From Myxococcales bacterium (GTDB lineage: Bacteria; Myxococcota_A; Polyangia; Nannocystales; Nannocystaceae): 64,000 nt of DNA. Positions 15,641-24,948 of the stretch are shown piece by piece (the stretch's first letter is position 1; the number at the start of each line of letters is the position of its first letter). Both the position numbers and the translations under genes were made by a program. Below the pieces are notes generated by a model. It saw only the letters and a program-made list of their open reading frames with translations. It had not been told where the DNA came from and made no database searches. Location of the stretch: NCBI GenBank assembly GCA_020633295.1, contig JACKDW010000018.1, positions 124,001 to 188,000 on the forward strand, given 5' to 3'.

Positions 15641-17824
15641 ATGGCGCCGCCTGAGCGTTCGGGCAGCCGCACGCGCGCCGCGTGGATCGAGGCGGCGCTG
15701 CGCGGCCGTCGGCGACAGGCCGCAGGCCTCGCGCTCGTGCCCGGGCAGGTCATCCAGGGGACGCGCTACCGGCTGCTGCGCTGGATCGGCGACGGCGGGA
15801 TGGGCGTGGTCTACGAGGCCGAGCACGTCGACCTCGAGCGGCGCGTCGCGCTGAAGATCCTGCGCCACGAGGCGTGTCACGAGCCGGCCGCGATCCAGGC
15901 GTTCCGCGACGAGGCGCGCGCGGTCGGGCGCATCGGCGCCGAGCAGATCGTCGACGTCTTCGACTTCGCCGAGCTGCCCGACGGGCGCCTGATGTTCGCG
16001 ATGGAGCTGATCGAGGGCACGCCGCTGTACCGCCTGTACGAGGAGCAGCTGCTCTCGATGGGGCGGGTCTTCGCGATCCTGCGGCAGCTGTGCAAGGGCC
16101 TCGCGGCGGCGCACGCCGCCGGCATCATCCACCGCGACATCAAGCCCGACAACATCATCGTCGGCACGCGGCGCGGGCGCGCGGACGCGGTGAAGATCCT
16201 CGACTTCGGCATCGCGACCATCCTCGCCGAGCAGCACAACGCGGAGAGCGGGCTCGCGGGCACGCCGTACTACCTGGCGCCCGAGATCGTCAGCGGCCTG
16301 ACCTTCGACGCGCGCGTCGACATCTACGCGCTCGGGTGCACGGCCTACGAGATGCTCGTGGGCGAGCCGCCGTTCTTCCACGAGGCGCTCGACAAGTCCC
16401 TCAAGGCGCACCTCGTCGAGCAGCCGCGGCGGCCCTCGATCGTCACCGGCCGCGACGTGCCGCCCGAGCTCGAGGAGGTGGTGCTGCGCTGCCTCGAGAA
16501 GATCCCCGGCGATCGCTACCCGGACATGGCGTCGCTCGAGGCGGCGCTGTGCCGCGCGCAGCTCAAGGCGCGGATCATCAGCGAGTGGGACGACCTCCCG
16601 CTGCCCGAGGTCGACCCCGACGAGCGCGCCGAGCTGCTCTCGGGCTACGCCGAGCTCGCCGCGGTGCGCGGCCCGACGCGGCGCAGCCGCGCGCTGCTGT
16701 GGGGCGTCATCGCGGGCGTGTTCGGCCTGGCGATCGCGCTGTGGTTCTTCGCCGCGCCGGCGGCCGACAGCGAGGAGCTCGCGGCGCTCGAGCAGCTCGC
16801 CGACAAGGCCCGCACGGCGGCCTCGCGCGCGTCCTTCGTCTACCCGCTGAGCAGCGATCCGAGCGCGCCCACGGCCTACGCGATCATCGACGACATCGAG
16901 GCGCTGCGCTCGAGCGTCGGGCGCGTCGCCAGCAGGCGCGCGGACGCGCTGCGCGAGGAGTTCGCGGGCACGCTCGTGGGCCTCGGCGACGAGTACTGGG
17001 AGCGCCCGGGGGGCAAGGGCTTCGCGGTCGACTACTACGCGCAGGCGCTGCTGTTCGAGCCCGACAACGCCGCCGCGAACAACCGCGTCACCTACACGCC
17101 CGGTCAGCTCGCGGTCCTGCGCGACAAGGTCGAGCGCCACGACTTCACCGAGCGAGACTTCTTCATCGCCGCGACCCTCGAGGCGCTCGCCGAGCAGAAC
17201 CCGGAGGTCCGCGCGCGCAAGATCGAGGCGCTGCAGCGCGACGAGGAGCAGGCCGTGAGCACGCAGGAGACGCTCGAGGAGCTGCTCCGCGGCGACCCGG
17301 CGATCGTGCGCCCGACCAAGATCGCGCAGCGGCCGAAGCCGATCAAGGAGGAGACGCAGCCGACCAAGGACCCGACCGAGGACCCGACCGAGGACGGCCC
17401 GCCGACGCCGCCCGATCTGCCGACGGAGGAGCCGGTGAGCGTCACCGATCCGGTCATCTCCGACGCGCCCTCGGCCGACGCGCTCGTGCGCGACGCGAAG
17501 GCGGCCATGAACGCGGGGCGCGGCAAGGAGGCCGAGCGCCTGTACGAGAAAGCGCTGGCCGCCGACAGCCGCAGCGCGCCGGCGCTGATCGGGCTCAGCG
17601 ATGTCCACTTCAACCGCGGCGACTACGACAAGGCCGCCAACTACGCGCGGCGGGCCGTGAAGCTGCGGCCCAAGAACGCGGCCTATCGCATGAAGCTCGG
17701 CGACGCCTACTACAAGGTGTTCCGCTACGAGGAGGCGCGCGAGCACTACGCGGCGGCGATGGCCCAGGGGCACCCGGACGCCGAGCGCCTGCTCAAGAAG
17801 GTCGAGTCCAAGCTCGGGAAGTGA
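15641..17824 (+). CDS. Transmembrane Ser/Thr protein kinase with C-terminal TPR repeats
   Basis: From the ATG at 15641 there are 727 residues, but coding runs upstream in this frame to about 15415. The Hanks-type kinase domain (about residues 40-300) has all key elements: glycine loop IGDGGMGVVYEAEH, VALKIL lysine, HRDIKPDN catalytic loop, DFGIA and GTPYYLAPE. One membrane helix (about 348-368) separates it from an exported or periplasmic part with a Pro/Glu/Thr-rich spacer and TPR-like helices at the C-terminus (AERLYEKALAADSRSAP, YDKAANYARRAVKL). Upstream in frame are repeated RAGPT...AVD segments. It faces the PEGA/Stig1 lipoprotein operon. Substrates are unknown. Confidence 0.9.
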   Translation: MAPPERSGSRTRAAWIEAALRGRRRQAAGLALVPGQVIQGTRYRLLRWIGDGGMGVVYEAEHVDLERRVALKILRHEACHEPAAIQAFRDEARAVGRIGAEQIVDVFDFAELPDGRLMFAMELIEGTPLYRLYEEQLLSMGRVFAILRQLCKGLAAAHAAGIIHRDIKPDNIIVGTRRGRADAVKILDFGIATILAEQHNAESGLAGTPYYLAPEIVSGLTFDARVDIYALGCTAYEMLVGEPPFFHEALDKSLKAHLVEQPRRPSIVTGRDVPPELEEVVLRCLEKIPGDRYPDMASLEAALCRAQLKARIISEWDDLPLPEVDPDERAELLSGYAELAAVRGPTRRSRALLWGVIAGVFGLAIALWFFAAPAADSEELAALEQLADKARTAASRASFVYPLSSDPSAPTAYAIIDDIEALRSSVGRVASRRADALREEFAGTLVGLGDEYWERPGGKGFAVDYYAQALLFEPDNAAANNRVTYTPGQLAVLRDKVERHDFTERDFFIAATLEALAEQNPEVRARKIEALQRDEEQAVSTQETLEELLRGDPAIVRPTKIAQRPKPIKEETQPTKDPTEDPTEDGPPTPPDLPTEEPVSVTDPVISDAPSADALVRDAKAAMNAGRGKEAERLYEKALAADSRSAPALIGLSDVHFNRGDYDKAANYARRAVKLRPKNAAYRMKLGDAYYKVFRYEEAREHYAAAMAQGHPDAERLLKKVESKLGK

Positions 17825-17845
17825 GCGCGCGCCCGGTCACGCGAC

Positions 17846-19072
17846 TCAGAAGCGCAGCTCGAGGCCGCCCGCGCCGAGCCGCGTGCGGACGCGGGCGGAC
17901 GCGCGACGGTCGTCGCGGGTCTCGTTGCGGCGCTTGCGGTCGAGCACGAGCAGCGTCGCGCCGGTGGCCGCGAGCGCGACGCCCGTGACGACGAGCGCGA
18001 TGCCCCCCTCGAGCGTCTTGTAGCGCCACTTGCAGTTGCCCAGGTCGTCGACGTTCGCGCCGTCGCAGTCGGAGGTGATCGGGCGCTCCTCCAGCGCGAT
18101 CATCACCGCGCCGCCCGCGAGCGCGCCCACGGACAGGCCCACGCCGGTCCAGCCGAGCGCGCGCAGCAGCCCCGACTCCTTGTGCTCGGGCCCGCCCCCG
18201 GCGGGCATGGCGACGAGCTCGAGCGCGAGCGTCTCGGTCACCCCGTCGACGAACGCGATGCGCCGCCGCGCCGCGATGTAGCCTGGCTTCTCGACCACGA
18301 TGTCGTGCTCGCCGTCCTCGACGACGACCTCGAGCGGCGTGACGCCCAGCAGCCGCCCGTCGAGGCGGACCTGCGCGCCGGCGGGCGTCGTCTGGACCAC
18401 GAAGGTCGGCGGCGCGCTGGTCGCGGCGTGGATCTTGCGAGACAGCGCGGCCGCGGCGTTGGCGAGCCCCTCGCGCGCCTCGTCGTGACCGCAGATGTCA
18501 CAGTTGCCGCCGGTGTTGGCGACCGGCTCGCCCGTGACGCCGTCGATCAGCGTCACGCTGAACTCGTAGTCGCGCACCACGACGGTCACGCGCGCGAGCA
18601 CGAGGTAGCGGCTCTTCATCGTCTCGGCGATGGTCTGAAAGCACTGCGCGACCTCGCAGCGCTGGGCCACGGGCGAGCGCGCCTCGACCTCGTCGGCGGG
18701 GATCACCTCGCGCTCGCCGGCCTCGACCGCCGCCTTGAGGTCCTGGACCATCGTGGCGCGCACGTGCGCCGGCAGCTCGCCGTCGACGCGCAGCGGCAGG
18801 ATGGCGACGGCGCCCACGGCGAGCGGCGCGTCGCTCGACACCTCCGTCGGCTCATCCGCGGCGCTCGTCGGGTCCTCGGCGAGCGGGTCGACGCCCGGAT
18901 CGTCGGGGTTCTCGCTCGGCTCCTCGGGCGCGGCCGCGTCCTCGGGCGTCTCCGCCGGCGCCTCGGCCTCCGCCGCGGGCGCCTCGATCGCCGCGGACGC
19001 GCGCTGCGGCGGGGCGCCGAGCAGCAGGGCCGTGAGCAGCGCGCCCGCGAGGCGCTCGCGTCGCGACCTCAC
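17846..19072 (-). CDS. PEGA-domain exported protein
   Basis: With a GTG start at 19072 the product has 408 residues. The signal peptide (GALLTALLLGAPPQRASA) is followed by an acidic Pro/Glu/Ala-rich linker, then a roughly 150-residue domain (AVAILPLRVDGELPAHV onward) that resembles the FlgO/TolB-like start of 'regulator of outer-membrane' proteins, and a PEGA domain (TTPAGAQVRLDGRLLGVTPL). Two hydrophobic stretches near the C-terminus may anchor it. The GTG overlaps the TAG of the upstream Stig1-like gene (TAGTG), so the two are translationally coupled. In myxobacteria PEGA proteins often accompany Ser/Thr kinases, as here, where a kinase gene faces it. Confidence 0.75.
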   Translation of the reverse strand: MRSRRERLAGALLTALLLGAPPQRASAAIEAPAAEAEAPAETPEDAAAPEEPSENPDDPGVDPLAEDPTSAADEPTEVSSDAPLAVGAVAILPLRVDGELPAHVRATMVQDLKAAVEAGEREVIPADEVEARSPVAQRCEVAQCFQTIAETMKSRYLVLARVTVVVRDYEFSVTLIDGVTGEPVANTGGNCDICGHDEAREGLANAAAALSRKIHAATSAPPTFVVQTTPAGAQVRLDGRLLGVTPLEVVVEDGEHDIVVEKPGYIAARRRIAFVDGVTETLALELVAMPAGGGPEHKESGLLRALGWTGVGLSVGALAGGAVMIALEERPITSDCDGANVDDLGNCKWRYKTLEGGIALVVTGVALAATGATLLVLDRKRRNETRDDRRASARVRTRLGAGGLELRF

Positions 19073-20148
19073 TAGACGCACGCTCCGTTGACGCAGTCCT
19101 CGTTGTCGGCGCACGGCACGTCGCAGGCGCCGCAGTGATCCGGGTCGCCGTTGGTGTTCACGCACTCGGCGCCGCACAGCGTCGTCGCGCCGGGGCACTC
19201 ACAGCTCCCGTTGAGACAATTCTGTCCGTTGAGACAGGCTTGACCACAGTCGCCGCAGTGCGCCGGGTTGTTGTCGGTGTCGACGCACAGCACGCCGCAC
19301 AGCTCCTTGCCGTTCTTGCACGAGTTGACGCAGTTGCCGTCGCCGCAGACCTTGTTGCCGTTGCACACGTTGCCGCACGCGCCGCAGTTGGTCAGGTCGT
19401 TCTGCGTGTCCGTGCAGTCGCCGTTGCACACGCTGAAGCTCGGCGGGCACACCTGCATGCACTCGCCGCCGAGGCACATCAGGTACTCGCCCTCGCACGG
19501 GGCGTCGCAGGCGCCGCAGTGCTTCGGCGAGTCGTCGGTGTCGACGCAGCCGCCGTTGCACTCCGTGGTCCCGGGCGGGCACTCGCTCTCGCACACGCCC
19601 ATCACGCAGAACTCGCTGGGCAGGCAGGGGCGGTTGCAGCCGCCGCAGTGGTCGATGTCGATCTGCGGGTCGATGCACGAGAGCCCGCAGACCTGCTCGC
19701 CGACCTGGCAGTTGAGCACGCAGCCGCCCTCGACGCAGACGTGCGTCATCAGGCACGGCTGATCGCAGCCGCCGCAGTGGTTGATGTTGACCTCCGTGTT
19801 GACGCACAGCCCGTCGCAGTACATCTGGTCGACGTCGCAGCCCGGGTCTGTGGTGGTCGCGCTGGTGGTCGTGGTCGTCGTCTCGGTGGTCGAGCTCGTG
19901 CTCGTGCTGCCCGAGCCGCTGCCCGTGGTCGGCGTCCCCGTCGTGGTCTCGACGGTGCCGGCGGTCGTCGGCGTCACGGTCGTCGACGAGGGCTCGTCGG
20001 TGCTCGACGACGTCATGGTCGCGGCGCTGTCGCGAAACTCGGGGTTCAGCTCTCGGCAGCCGCCGACCGACGTGAGCAGGAACGCCGCGACGATCGGCGC
20101 CAGCGCCCGCCACGACCCACAAGACTCAGCTCTTCGCTCCGCGCGCAC
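19072..20148 (-). CDS. Lipoprotein with six Stig1-like Cys-rich repeats
   Basis: A 358-residue lipoprotein. The hydrophobic signal ends in SVGGC, then a Thr/Ser-rich linker of about 60 residues leads into six tandem repeats of the form 'C.G.CV.T..D..HCGGC...C' (for example MYCDGLCVNTEVNINHCGGC, TECNGGCVDTDDSPKHCGAC). The spacing matches Stig1-like repeats that are common in myxobacterial exported proteins. It is probably disulfide-rich and displayed on the cell surface through a flexible stalk. Its stop overlaps the GTG start of the PEGA gene, so the pair is co-translated. No catalytic residues are visible. Confidence 0.8.
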   Translation of the reverse strand: MRAERRAESCGSWRALAPIVAAFLLTSVGGCRELNPEFRDSAATMTSSSTDEPSSTTVTPTTAGTVETTTGTPTTGSGSGSTSTSSTTETTTTTTSATTTDPGCDVDQMYCDGLCVNTEVNINHCGGCDQPCLMTHVCVEGGCVLNCQVGEQVCGLSCIDPQIDIDHCGGCNRPCLPSEFCVMGVCESECPPGTTECNGGCVDTDDSPKHCGACDAPCEGEYLMCLGGECMQVCPPSFSVCNGDCTDTQNDLTNCGACGNVCNGNKVCGDGNCVNSCKNGKELCGVLCVDTDNNPAHCGDCGQACLNGQNCLNGSCECPGATTLCGAECVNTNGDPDHCGACDVPCADNEDCVNGACV

Positions 20149-20589
20149 GATCGCTCTCGGACGTCCCCATCATGGCACACCGACCCCCTCGCGGGTACTG
20201 GCGCTGGGCGGCGCGGGGCGGCGCGCGGCGGCGCGCGCCCGCTTCCGCGCCTGGGTTTAATATGTCCGGATGAACAGCTTGAAGCCGTCGCGCGGCTCGC
20301 CGCGAGCGTCGAGCGATCAGCGCGCGAGCGCGGCGTGGTCTCGAGCGCGACGCGGCGCGCGGGGACGCGACGACGCGGCCGATCCTCACGGTCGAAGTGG
20401 TCGAAGGTTCAGCTGATCTCGCGTCGAGCTCACGCAGCGCGGCGTCGCGTTCGCGGAGACCGCGTGAAATTTGTCGGTGAGCTAGCCCGCCTCGAGCTCA
20501 CGCGCGCGCCGCAGCAGGTGAGTCTGCGCAGCTCCCGGGGTCGCGCGGTTTCGCGCGCCGCCCCCTGATTTTTGCTAGCGTGCGCCGCC
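20149..20589. other. 441-base gap with weak coding traces
   Basis: No convincing gene. An A/T-rich pocket around 20256-20268 (GTTTAATATGTCCGG) may be promoter-like. Just after it the plus strand encodes DEQLEAVARLAASVERSAR with fair codon bias but no start codon, so this could be a decayed gene. The rest is GC-rich with no structure noticed. Confidence 0.35.
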
Positions 20590-21966
20590 ATGCGACACGG
20601 AACAGTCGAGATCCTGAGCGGCCTGACGGCGCTCACGCTCGTCGCGGGATGCGGCGACGACACCAGCGGAACGGACTCCGCCGGCTCCCAAACGACCTAC
20701 AGCGACTCGCAGGCGAGCGCGAGCAGCTCGCCGTCGACGGCGACCGTCGGCACCACCGCCGGCGAGGACACCCACGACAGCGACGGCGTCTCCGCCGGCG
20801 CGACCGAGACGGGCGCGACGGAGACGGGCGCGACCGAGTCGGACACGACCGACGCGACCGACAGCGGCGACGCGACGACCGGGGACGCGACGACCGACGC
20901 GACGACGGGCGACGCGACGACCGGGGACGAGACGACCGGCGGCTGCGTCCCCGGGACCGAGGGCTGCGCCTGCGACGGCGGCCAGTGCGACGACGGGCTG
21001 ACCTGCGTCGACGGCGTGTGCGGCGTGGTCGCGCCGAGCTGCGGCGACGGGCTCGTCGACGACGGCGAGGAGTGCGACGACGGGCAGAACGGCGACCAGG
21101 ACGACGGCTGCACGGACCTGTGCCAAACGCCAGCTTGCGGCGACGGCTTCACGCAGGGCAGCCTCGGCGAGCAGTGCGATCAGGGCAACGGCAACAGCGA
21201 CGGCGGCGCGTGCACGCTCGCCTGCCAGCTCGCGGTCTGCGGCGACGGCCTCGTCCTGCAGGGCGAGGAGGAGTGCGACGACGGCAACGGGAGCGACACC
21301 GACGCGTGCGTCGCCTGCAAGGCGGCGAGCTGCGGCGACGGCTTCGTGTGGGCCGGGCAGGAGGAGTGCGACGACGGCAACAACAACGACGCCGACGACT
21401 GCGCGAACAACTGCATGATCAACCAGCCCGTCGGCGTGGACGCGTGCGGCTACCCCGAGGACGGCCCCTGGATCCAGATCAGCTACAAGGGCAAGGAGGG
21501 CTACCCGTCGACGAGCCCGACCTGGACATACTCAAACACGCCCGGCTACGGCGAGCCCGAGTGGACCCACCCCAACTACAATTGGCCGGTGATCAACGCG
21601 CTCGGGGACATCCCGGTCGAGGAGGCGAAGATCGGCGGCGCCGCGGTCATCGGCCCCAGCGATCGCCTGCGCCTGATGCTCGGCTTCCTCTCGCTGCAGA
21701 GCTACGACTACGCGACCGTGTGCGTCACGGGCCGCAGCGTCTCGGTCGGCTCCGGCGTGTACGCCGACATCTGGAACCCGCCCATGGGCTGCGGCGACGA
21801 GGTGTTCTTGTCGCACTCGTGGGAGGTGCACACCGACGGCGTCAGCATCGGCACGTGCTTCGTGCCGGGCGGCTCGCTGCAGGCCGTCGAGGTCGACCCG
21901 ACGGGCGGGAGCAGCACGCTCGCGCTCCAGACCCTGCGCCTGACCCTGCACGGCGCGGTCTACTGA
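20590..21966 (+). CDS. Lipoprotein with myxobacterial CGDG...ECDDGN Cys-rich repeats
   Basis: The ATG at 20590 gives 458 residues. The signal ends in LVAGC (lipobox), followed by a Thr/Asp/Ala low-complexity linker with repeated 'DATTGDATT' units. Then come a short Cys cluster and four repeats of the CGDG-x-GEECDDGN type (CGDGLVDDGEECDDGQ, CGDGFTQGSLGEQCDQGN, CGDGLVLQGEEECDDGN, CGDGFVWAGQEECDDGN), the DUF4215 / 'Myxococcus cysteine-rich repeat' family. The final roughly 180 residues form a different domain rich in Trp and Tyr. It is a surface-exposed lipid-anchored protein with acidic, possibly Ca-binding, repeats. Function is unknown. Confidence 0.8.
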   Translation: MRHGTVEILSGLTALTLVAGCGDDTSGTDSAGSQTTYSDSQASASSSPSTATVGTTAGEDTHDSDGVSAGATETGATETGATESDTTDATDSGDATTGDATTDATTGDATTGDETTGGCVPGTEGCACDGGQCDDGLTCVDGVCGVVAPSCGDGLVDDGEECDDGQNGDQDDGCTDLCQTPACGDGFTQGSLGEQCDQGNGNSDGGACTLACQLAVCGDGLVLQGEEECDDGNGSDTDACVACKAASCGDGFVWAGQEECDDGNNNDADDCANNCMINQPVGVDACGYPEDGPWIQISYKGKEGYPSTSPTWTYSNTPGYGEPEWTHPNYNWPVINALGDIPVEEAKIGGAAVIGPSDRLRLMLGFLSLQSYDYATVCVTGRSVSVGSGVYADIWNPPMGCGDEVFLSHSWEVHTDGVSIGTCFVPGGSLQAVEVDPTGGSSTLALQTLRLTLHGAVY

Positions 21967-21988
21967 TGATCGCGCGCGGCGGCGCGCG

Positions 21989-23725
21989 TCACTCCTCGGG
22001 GAGCTCGAGCACGCGCTCGATCGTCCCCACGCGCGCGCCGCTGACTCGCACGCGCGCGACGCCGTGCCCGACGACGTGCCAGCGCGCGTGCGCGCGACCG
22101 GAGGAGCCGCGGCTGCGCTGAAAGAACGCCGCCGCGTTCTCGCCGTGCGGGCCGCGACCCCAGCCGTCGAGGTGCCCGAGCTCGCGCGCGCCGTCGTCGG
22201 GCTCGTCGAGCTCGAGCGCGCCCTGGGTCACGAGCTCGGCGCGCAGCGGCTCGTTCCACGGGCGCGCGCGCGCGGACGCGACGCCGTAGCTGCCGAGGTA
22301 GCCGTGGTTCTCGACCGTGATGTCGATCGCCCAGCGCCCGGGCCCCTGCGGGAGCACGCGCGCCTCCGTGATCGCGATCGCGGGCGCGAGCGCGGCGGTC
22401 CGCAGGATCAGCGCCGCGTGCTCGCGACACAGCGCCGCGAGGCGCTCGGCCGGCGGGTTCCACAGCCCGAACCGCGGGTCGTAGCCGCCGAGCTCGACGT
22501 CGCCGAGCTGCGGGTGGCGAAACGGGCGCCACGCGGCGGCGCAGCGACCCGCGTTGTGCTCGCGGTCCCAGCGGGCCAGCGCGATCAGCTCGTCGCGCGT
22601 CAGCTCGTCATAGACGTCGACGAAGCGCTCACCCGCGCGATCGCGGCGCCGGATCCCGGCCTGCGCGAACAGGTCCCACAGCTCGACCGCGACCGCGAGG
22701 CAGCCGCGCTGGCGGTAGACGAAGTCGATCAGGTCGCCGTGCAGCGGCTTCTGCGGCGTATAGGTGAACTGCTCGAAGCCGCCGACGGTCGGGTAGCGCG
22801 CGTGCTGCTTCGCCCACCGGGCGAGCTGATCGAACACGTGGCGATCGTGGGGGTCGAGCGTGTGATCCGGGCGCTCCCCCGGCGGGCGGATCACGACGCC
22901 GCCGAAGGTGTGGAGGTTGAACCACGCGAAGATCGTCGGGTGCGTCACGGCGAACTCGGCGATCGCTCGCGACTCGCGCTCGCTGAGCGCGAACGGACCC
23001 GCGCCGACCTGCTCGGGCTCCGGGACCCAGCGCGCCGGGAAGTTGCGGTTGAGGTCGATCCCGCGTCCGCCCATGCCGGCGGGGCAGGGGATCGTGCGCC
23101 CGTCGTAGCCCTCGATCACGCCCTCCGGGTACAGCTTGTAAAACGGCCCCTCGTCCTCGAGGCGACGCGGCAGCATCAGGCCCGGGAGCGCCGCGGACTC
23201 GCAGAACTCGCCGGTCGCGTCGAGGACCCGGATCGTCCGCACGCAGCCGTCCCCGTCGAGGTCCTGCGGGATCCAGCGCGGGCGCGTCGACGCGTAGCCC
23301 AGCGGATCGCGGGGGATCGAGCGCACGAGCGTCTCCCCCTTGAGGATCACCTCGGCGCCGTCGGGCGAGAGCCGCGGCGCGACGTGGACGTGGATCGATC
23401 GCAGCCGCGCGCAGACGTGAGCCGGGAGACCGAGCGGTCGCGCGTCGGGGTCGAGGTGCAGCGCGATGAGCTCCTCGGCGACCGCGAGCGCGACGTTGCT
23501 GCCGCACAGCTCCGACGCGTGCATGTTCGCGTCGACCCACAGCGCCGGGCGCGGCTCATCGGGGCGCGGTCCGATCGTCAGCAGCCACAGCTCGCGCCCG
23601 CCCTCGGTCGTGGTCAGCGCGCGCAGCCGGATGAAGTCCGGGTGCTGTGTCGCCCACGTCCGCAGCTGCGCGGTGAGCTGCGCGTGATCCAGGTATCGCT
23701 CGCGAACGCTCGACGGCCCCGGCAT
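21989..23725 (-). CDS. M14-family zinc carboxypeptidase
   Basis: A 578-residue protein. The zinc-ligand motif HxxE is NMHASEL (His69, Glu72); DLNRNFP with its arginine is the substrate-binding segment; the third zinc ligand is in NLHTFGG; and the catalytic Glu is probably in AVELWD. These in this order define metallocarboxypeptidase family M14. A C-terminal domain of about 120 residues (from the ITVENHGYLGSYG region) has a beta-rich look often found in such proteins. No signal peptide is visible at the N-terminus, so it is probably cytoplasmic. Its 3' end lies 22 bases from the convergent lipoprotein gene. Confidence 0.85.
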   Translation of the reverse strand: MPGPSSVRERYLDHAQLTAQLRTWATQHPDFIRLRALTTTEGGRELWLLTIGPRPDEPRPALWVDANMHASELCGSNVALAVAEELIALHLDPDARPLGLPAHVCARLRSIHVHVAPRLSPDGAEVILKGETLVRSIPRDPLGYASTRPRWIPQDLDGDGCVRTIRVLDATGEFCESAALPGLMLPRRLEDEGPFYKLYPEGVIEGYDGRTIPCPAGMGGRGIDLNRNFPARWVPEPEQVGAGPFALSERESRAIAEFAVTHPTIFAWFNLHTFGGVVIRPPGERPDHTLDPHDRHVFDQLARWAKQHARYPTVGGFEQFTYTPQKPLHGDLIDFVYRQRGCLAVAVELWDLFAQAGIRRRDRAGERFVDVYDELTRDELIALARWDREHNAGRCAAAWRPFRHPQLGDVELGGYDPRFGLWNPPAERLAALCREHAALILRTAALAPAIAITEARVLPQGPGRWAIDITVENHGYLGSYGVASARARPWNEPLRAELVTQGALELDEPDDGARELGHLDGWGRGPHGENAAAFFQRSRGSSGRAHARWHVVGHGVARVRVSGARVGTIERVLELPEE

Positions 23726-23897
23726 GCCCGCGAGTGTAGCCTGGCGGCGTGACAGGGTGTCGGCGTCGACGCGGCGCGCGGTGACGTCGTGTCGCGGGGC
23801 GACCCGCCGTGAGTGCGGCGAGGGTCCGCGTGGGGTCGCGCCGGGCCGCGCTGGGCTGACGCGCGCGCTGGTACGGCGCTTGCTTCACCGGCGACCC

Positions 23898-24476
23898 ATG
23901 CGTCATCGCTCACCTGTTTGTGTAGTCATGTTCCTCGGGGCGCTCGCGCTCCCCGCCTGCAGCGCGAGCTCGAGCCGCGCCGCGCCGGTGACCCCGGGCG
24001 TCGAGCTCGAGCGCCCGGCGCCGGCGGACACGCCCGCGCCCCCGCGTCACGACGTCGCGGTTCGTCCCCAGCCTGACTCGGGCTCCGCGGACGTCGACGC
24101 CGAGTCGGAGCGCGGGTCGCTGATCGTCGAGATCATCGACCGCGACGCCGACGCGCGCGCGCTCGCGCGCACGGAGCTGCGCCTGGTCGCGCCGCCGCGC
24201 GAGGGCTCCGGGCGCGCCCGCACCAGCGAATTGTCGGCCCGCGTCGACGCCGAGGCGGGCTGGCGAGAGATCCGCGTGGTGGTGCACCGCGAGCGCCCGG
24301 GCGACGAGCGCCTCACGGTGCTCGTCGAGCGCAGCCCGGTCGGCGCGCGCGGGCTCGAGTTTCGCATGGAGGGCACGCGCCTCGTCGACGGCCGCGGCGC
24401 GCTGCTCGGGCGCGTCGCGCGGCCGGACGGCGGCGAGACGGAGATCCGCCTGCTCGCGACTACTGATGCTTCATGA
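23898..24476 (+). CDS. Putative lipoprotein, function unknown
   Basis: The ATG at 23898 gives 192 residues with a signal peptide ending in LPAC. A Pro/Ala/Asp-rich linker follows to about residue 75, then a beta-rich domain (LIVEIIDRDADARALARTEL, IRVVVHRERPGDERL). No known domain is recognised. The gene is divergent from the M14 peptidase and its last 17 bases overlap the convergent gene for a zinc-ribbon protein. It should be an exported lipid-anchored protein. Confidence 0.6.
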   Translation: MRHRSPVCVVMFLGALALPACSASSSRAAPVTPGVELERPAPADTPAPPRHDVAVRPQPDSGSADVDAESERGSLIVEIIDRDADARALARTELRLVAPPREGSGRARTSELSARVDAEAGWREIRVVVHRERPGDERLTVLVERSPVGARGLEFRMEGTRLVDGRGALLGRVARPDGGETEIRLLATTDAS

Positions 24477-24948
24477 TCAGCGTGCGCAGGCCGTCTTCGA
24501 ACATCACCGAGATCTTGTTGGTGGCGACGAGCTCGACGACGATCCCCTGACCGAACTTGACGTGCGCGATGAAGTCGTCGGGCACGTACTCGCCGCGGAT
24601 GCTGTACTTCGCCGGCTCAGCCCCGGAGGTCAGCAGCGCCGCCACGCGGTCGCTCCAGTCGATCGTCTTGCGGGTGTCCGCCGACTTCGACTTGCTGCGC
24701 GTCGACTTCCGCGCCGTCCGCTTCGCGGCCTTCTTGCTCGTCTTCTTGCTCGTCTTCTTGCTCGCGCGCTTCGTCTTCGTGTTGGGGCCGGACTTCGGCG
24801 CGCGGAAGTTGTGCTGCCCGCCGCAGCTCTTGCACTCGACACGCTTCGCCTTCTCGCCGTCCGCGGAGAGCGAGACGACGACGTGGATCGTGTCGAGCCG
24901 GCATCGGGTGCACCATGCGTCGATATCGGAGCCAACTTTGTGAGCCAT
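24460..24948 (-). CDS. Zinc-ribbon protein with Lys-rich middle and conserved C-terminal fold
   Basis: A protein of 162 residues. An N-terminal zinc ribbon has Cys pairs CTRC (residues 13-16) and CKSC (39-42). A strongly basic Lys/Ser/Ala segment (about 58-94) resembles histone-H1-like tails and should bind nucleic acid. The C-terminal 50 residues (FGQGIVVELVATNKISVMFEDG) match a short domain frequent in deltaproteobacterial proteins of unknown role. A DNA- or RNA-binding protein is the best guess. It overlaps the convergent lipoprotein gene by 17 bases. Confidence 0.6.
   Translation of the reverse strand: MAHKVGSDIDAWCTRCRLDTIHVVVSLSADGEKAKRVECKSCGGQHNFRAPKSGPNTKTKRASKKTSKKTSKKAAKRTARKSTRSKSKSADTRKTIDWSDRVAALLTSGAEPAKYSIRGEYVPDDFIAHVKFGQGIVVELVATNKISVMFEDGLRTLIMKHQ

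Noticed and set aside
15008..17773. Long minus-strand frame opposite the kinase
   Set aside because: Shadow of the kinase gene; no recognisable protein and codon bias wrong for that strand.
20272..20420. Small plus-strand gene starting ATGAACAGC
   Set aside because: Arg/Ser-rich product, poor codon bias and no family; the competing frame through the same DNA has better bias but no start.
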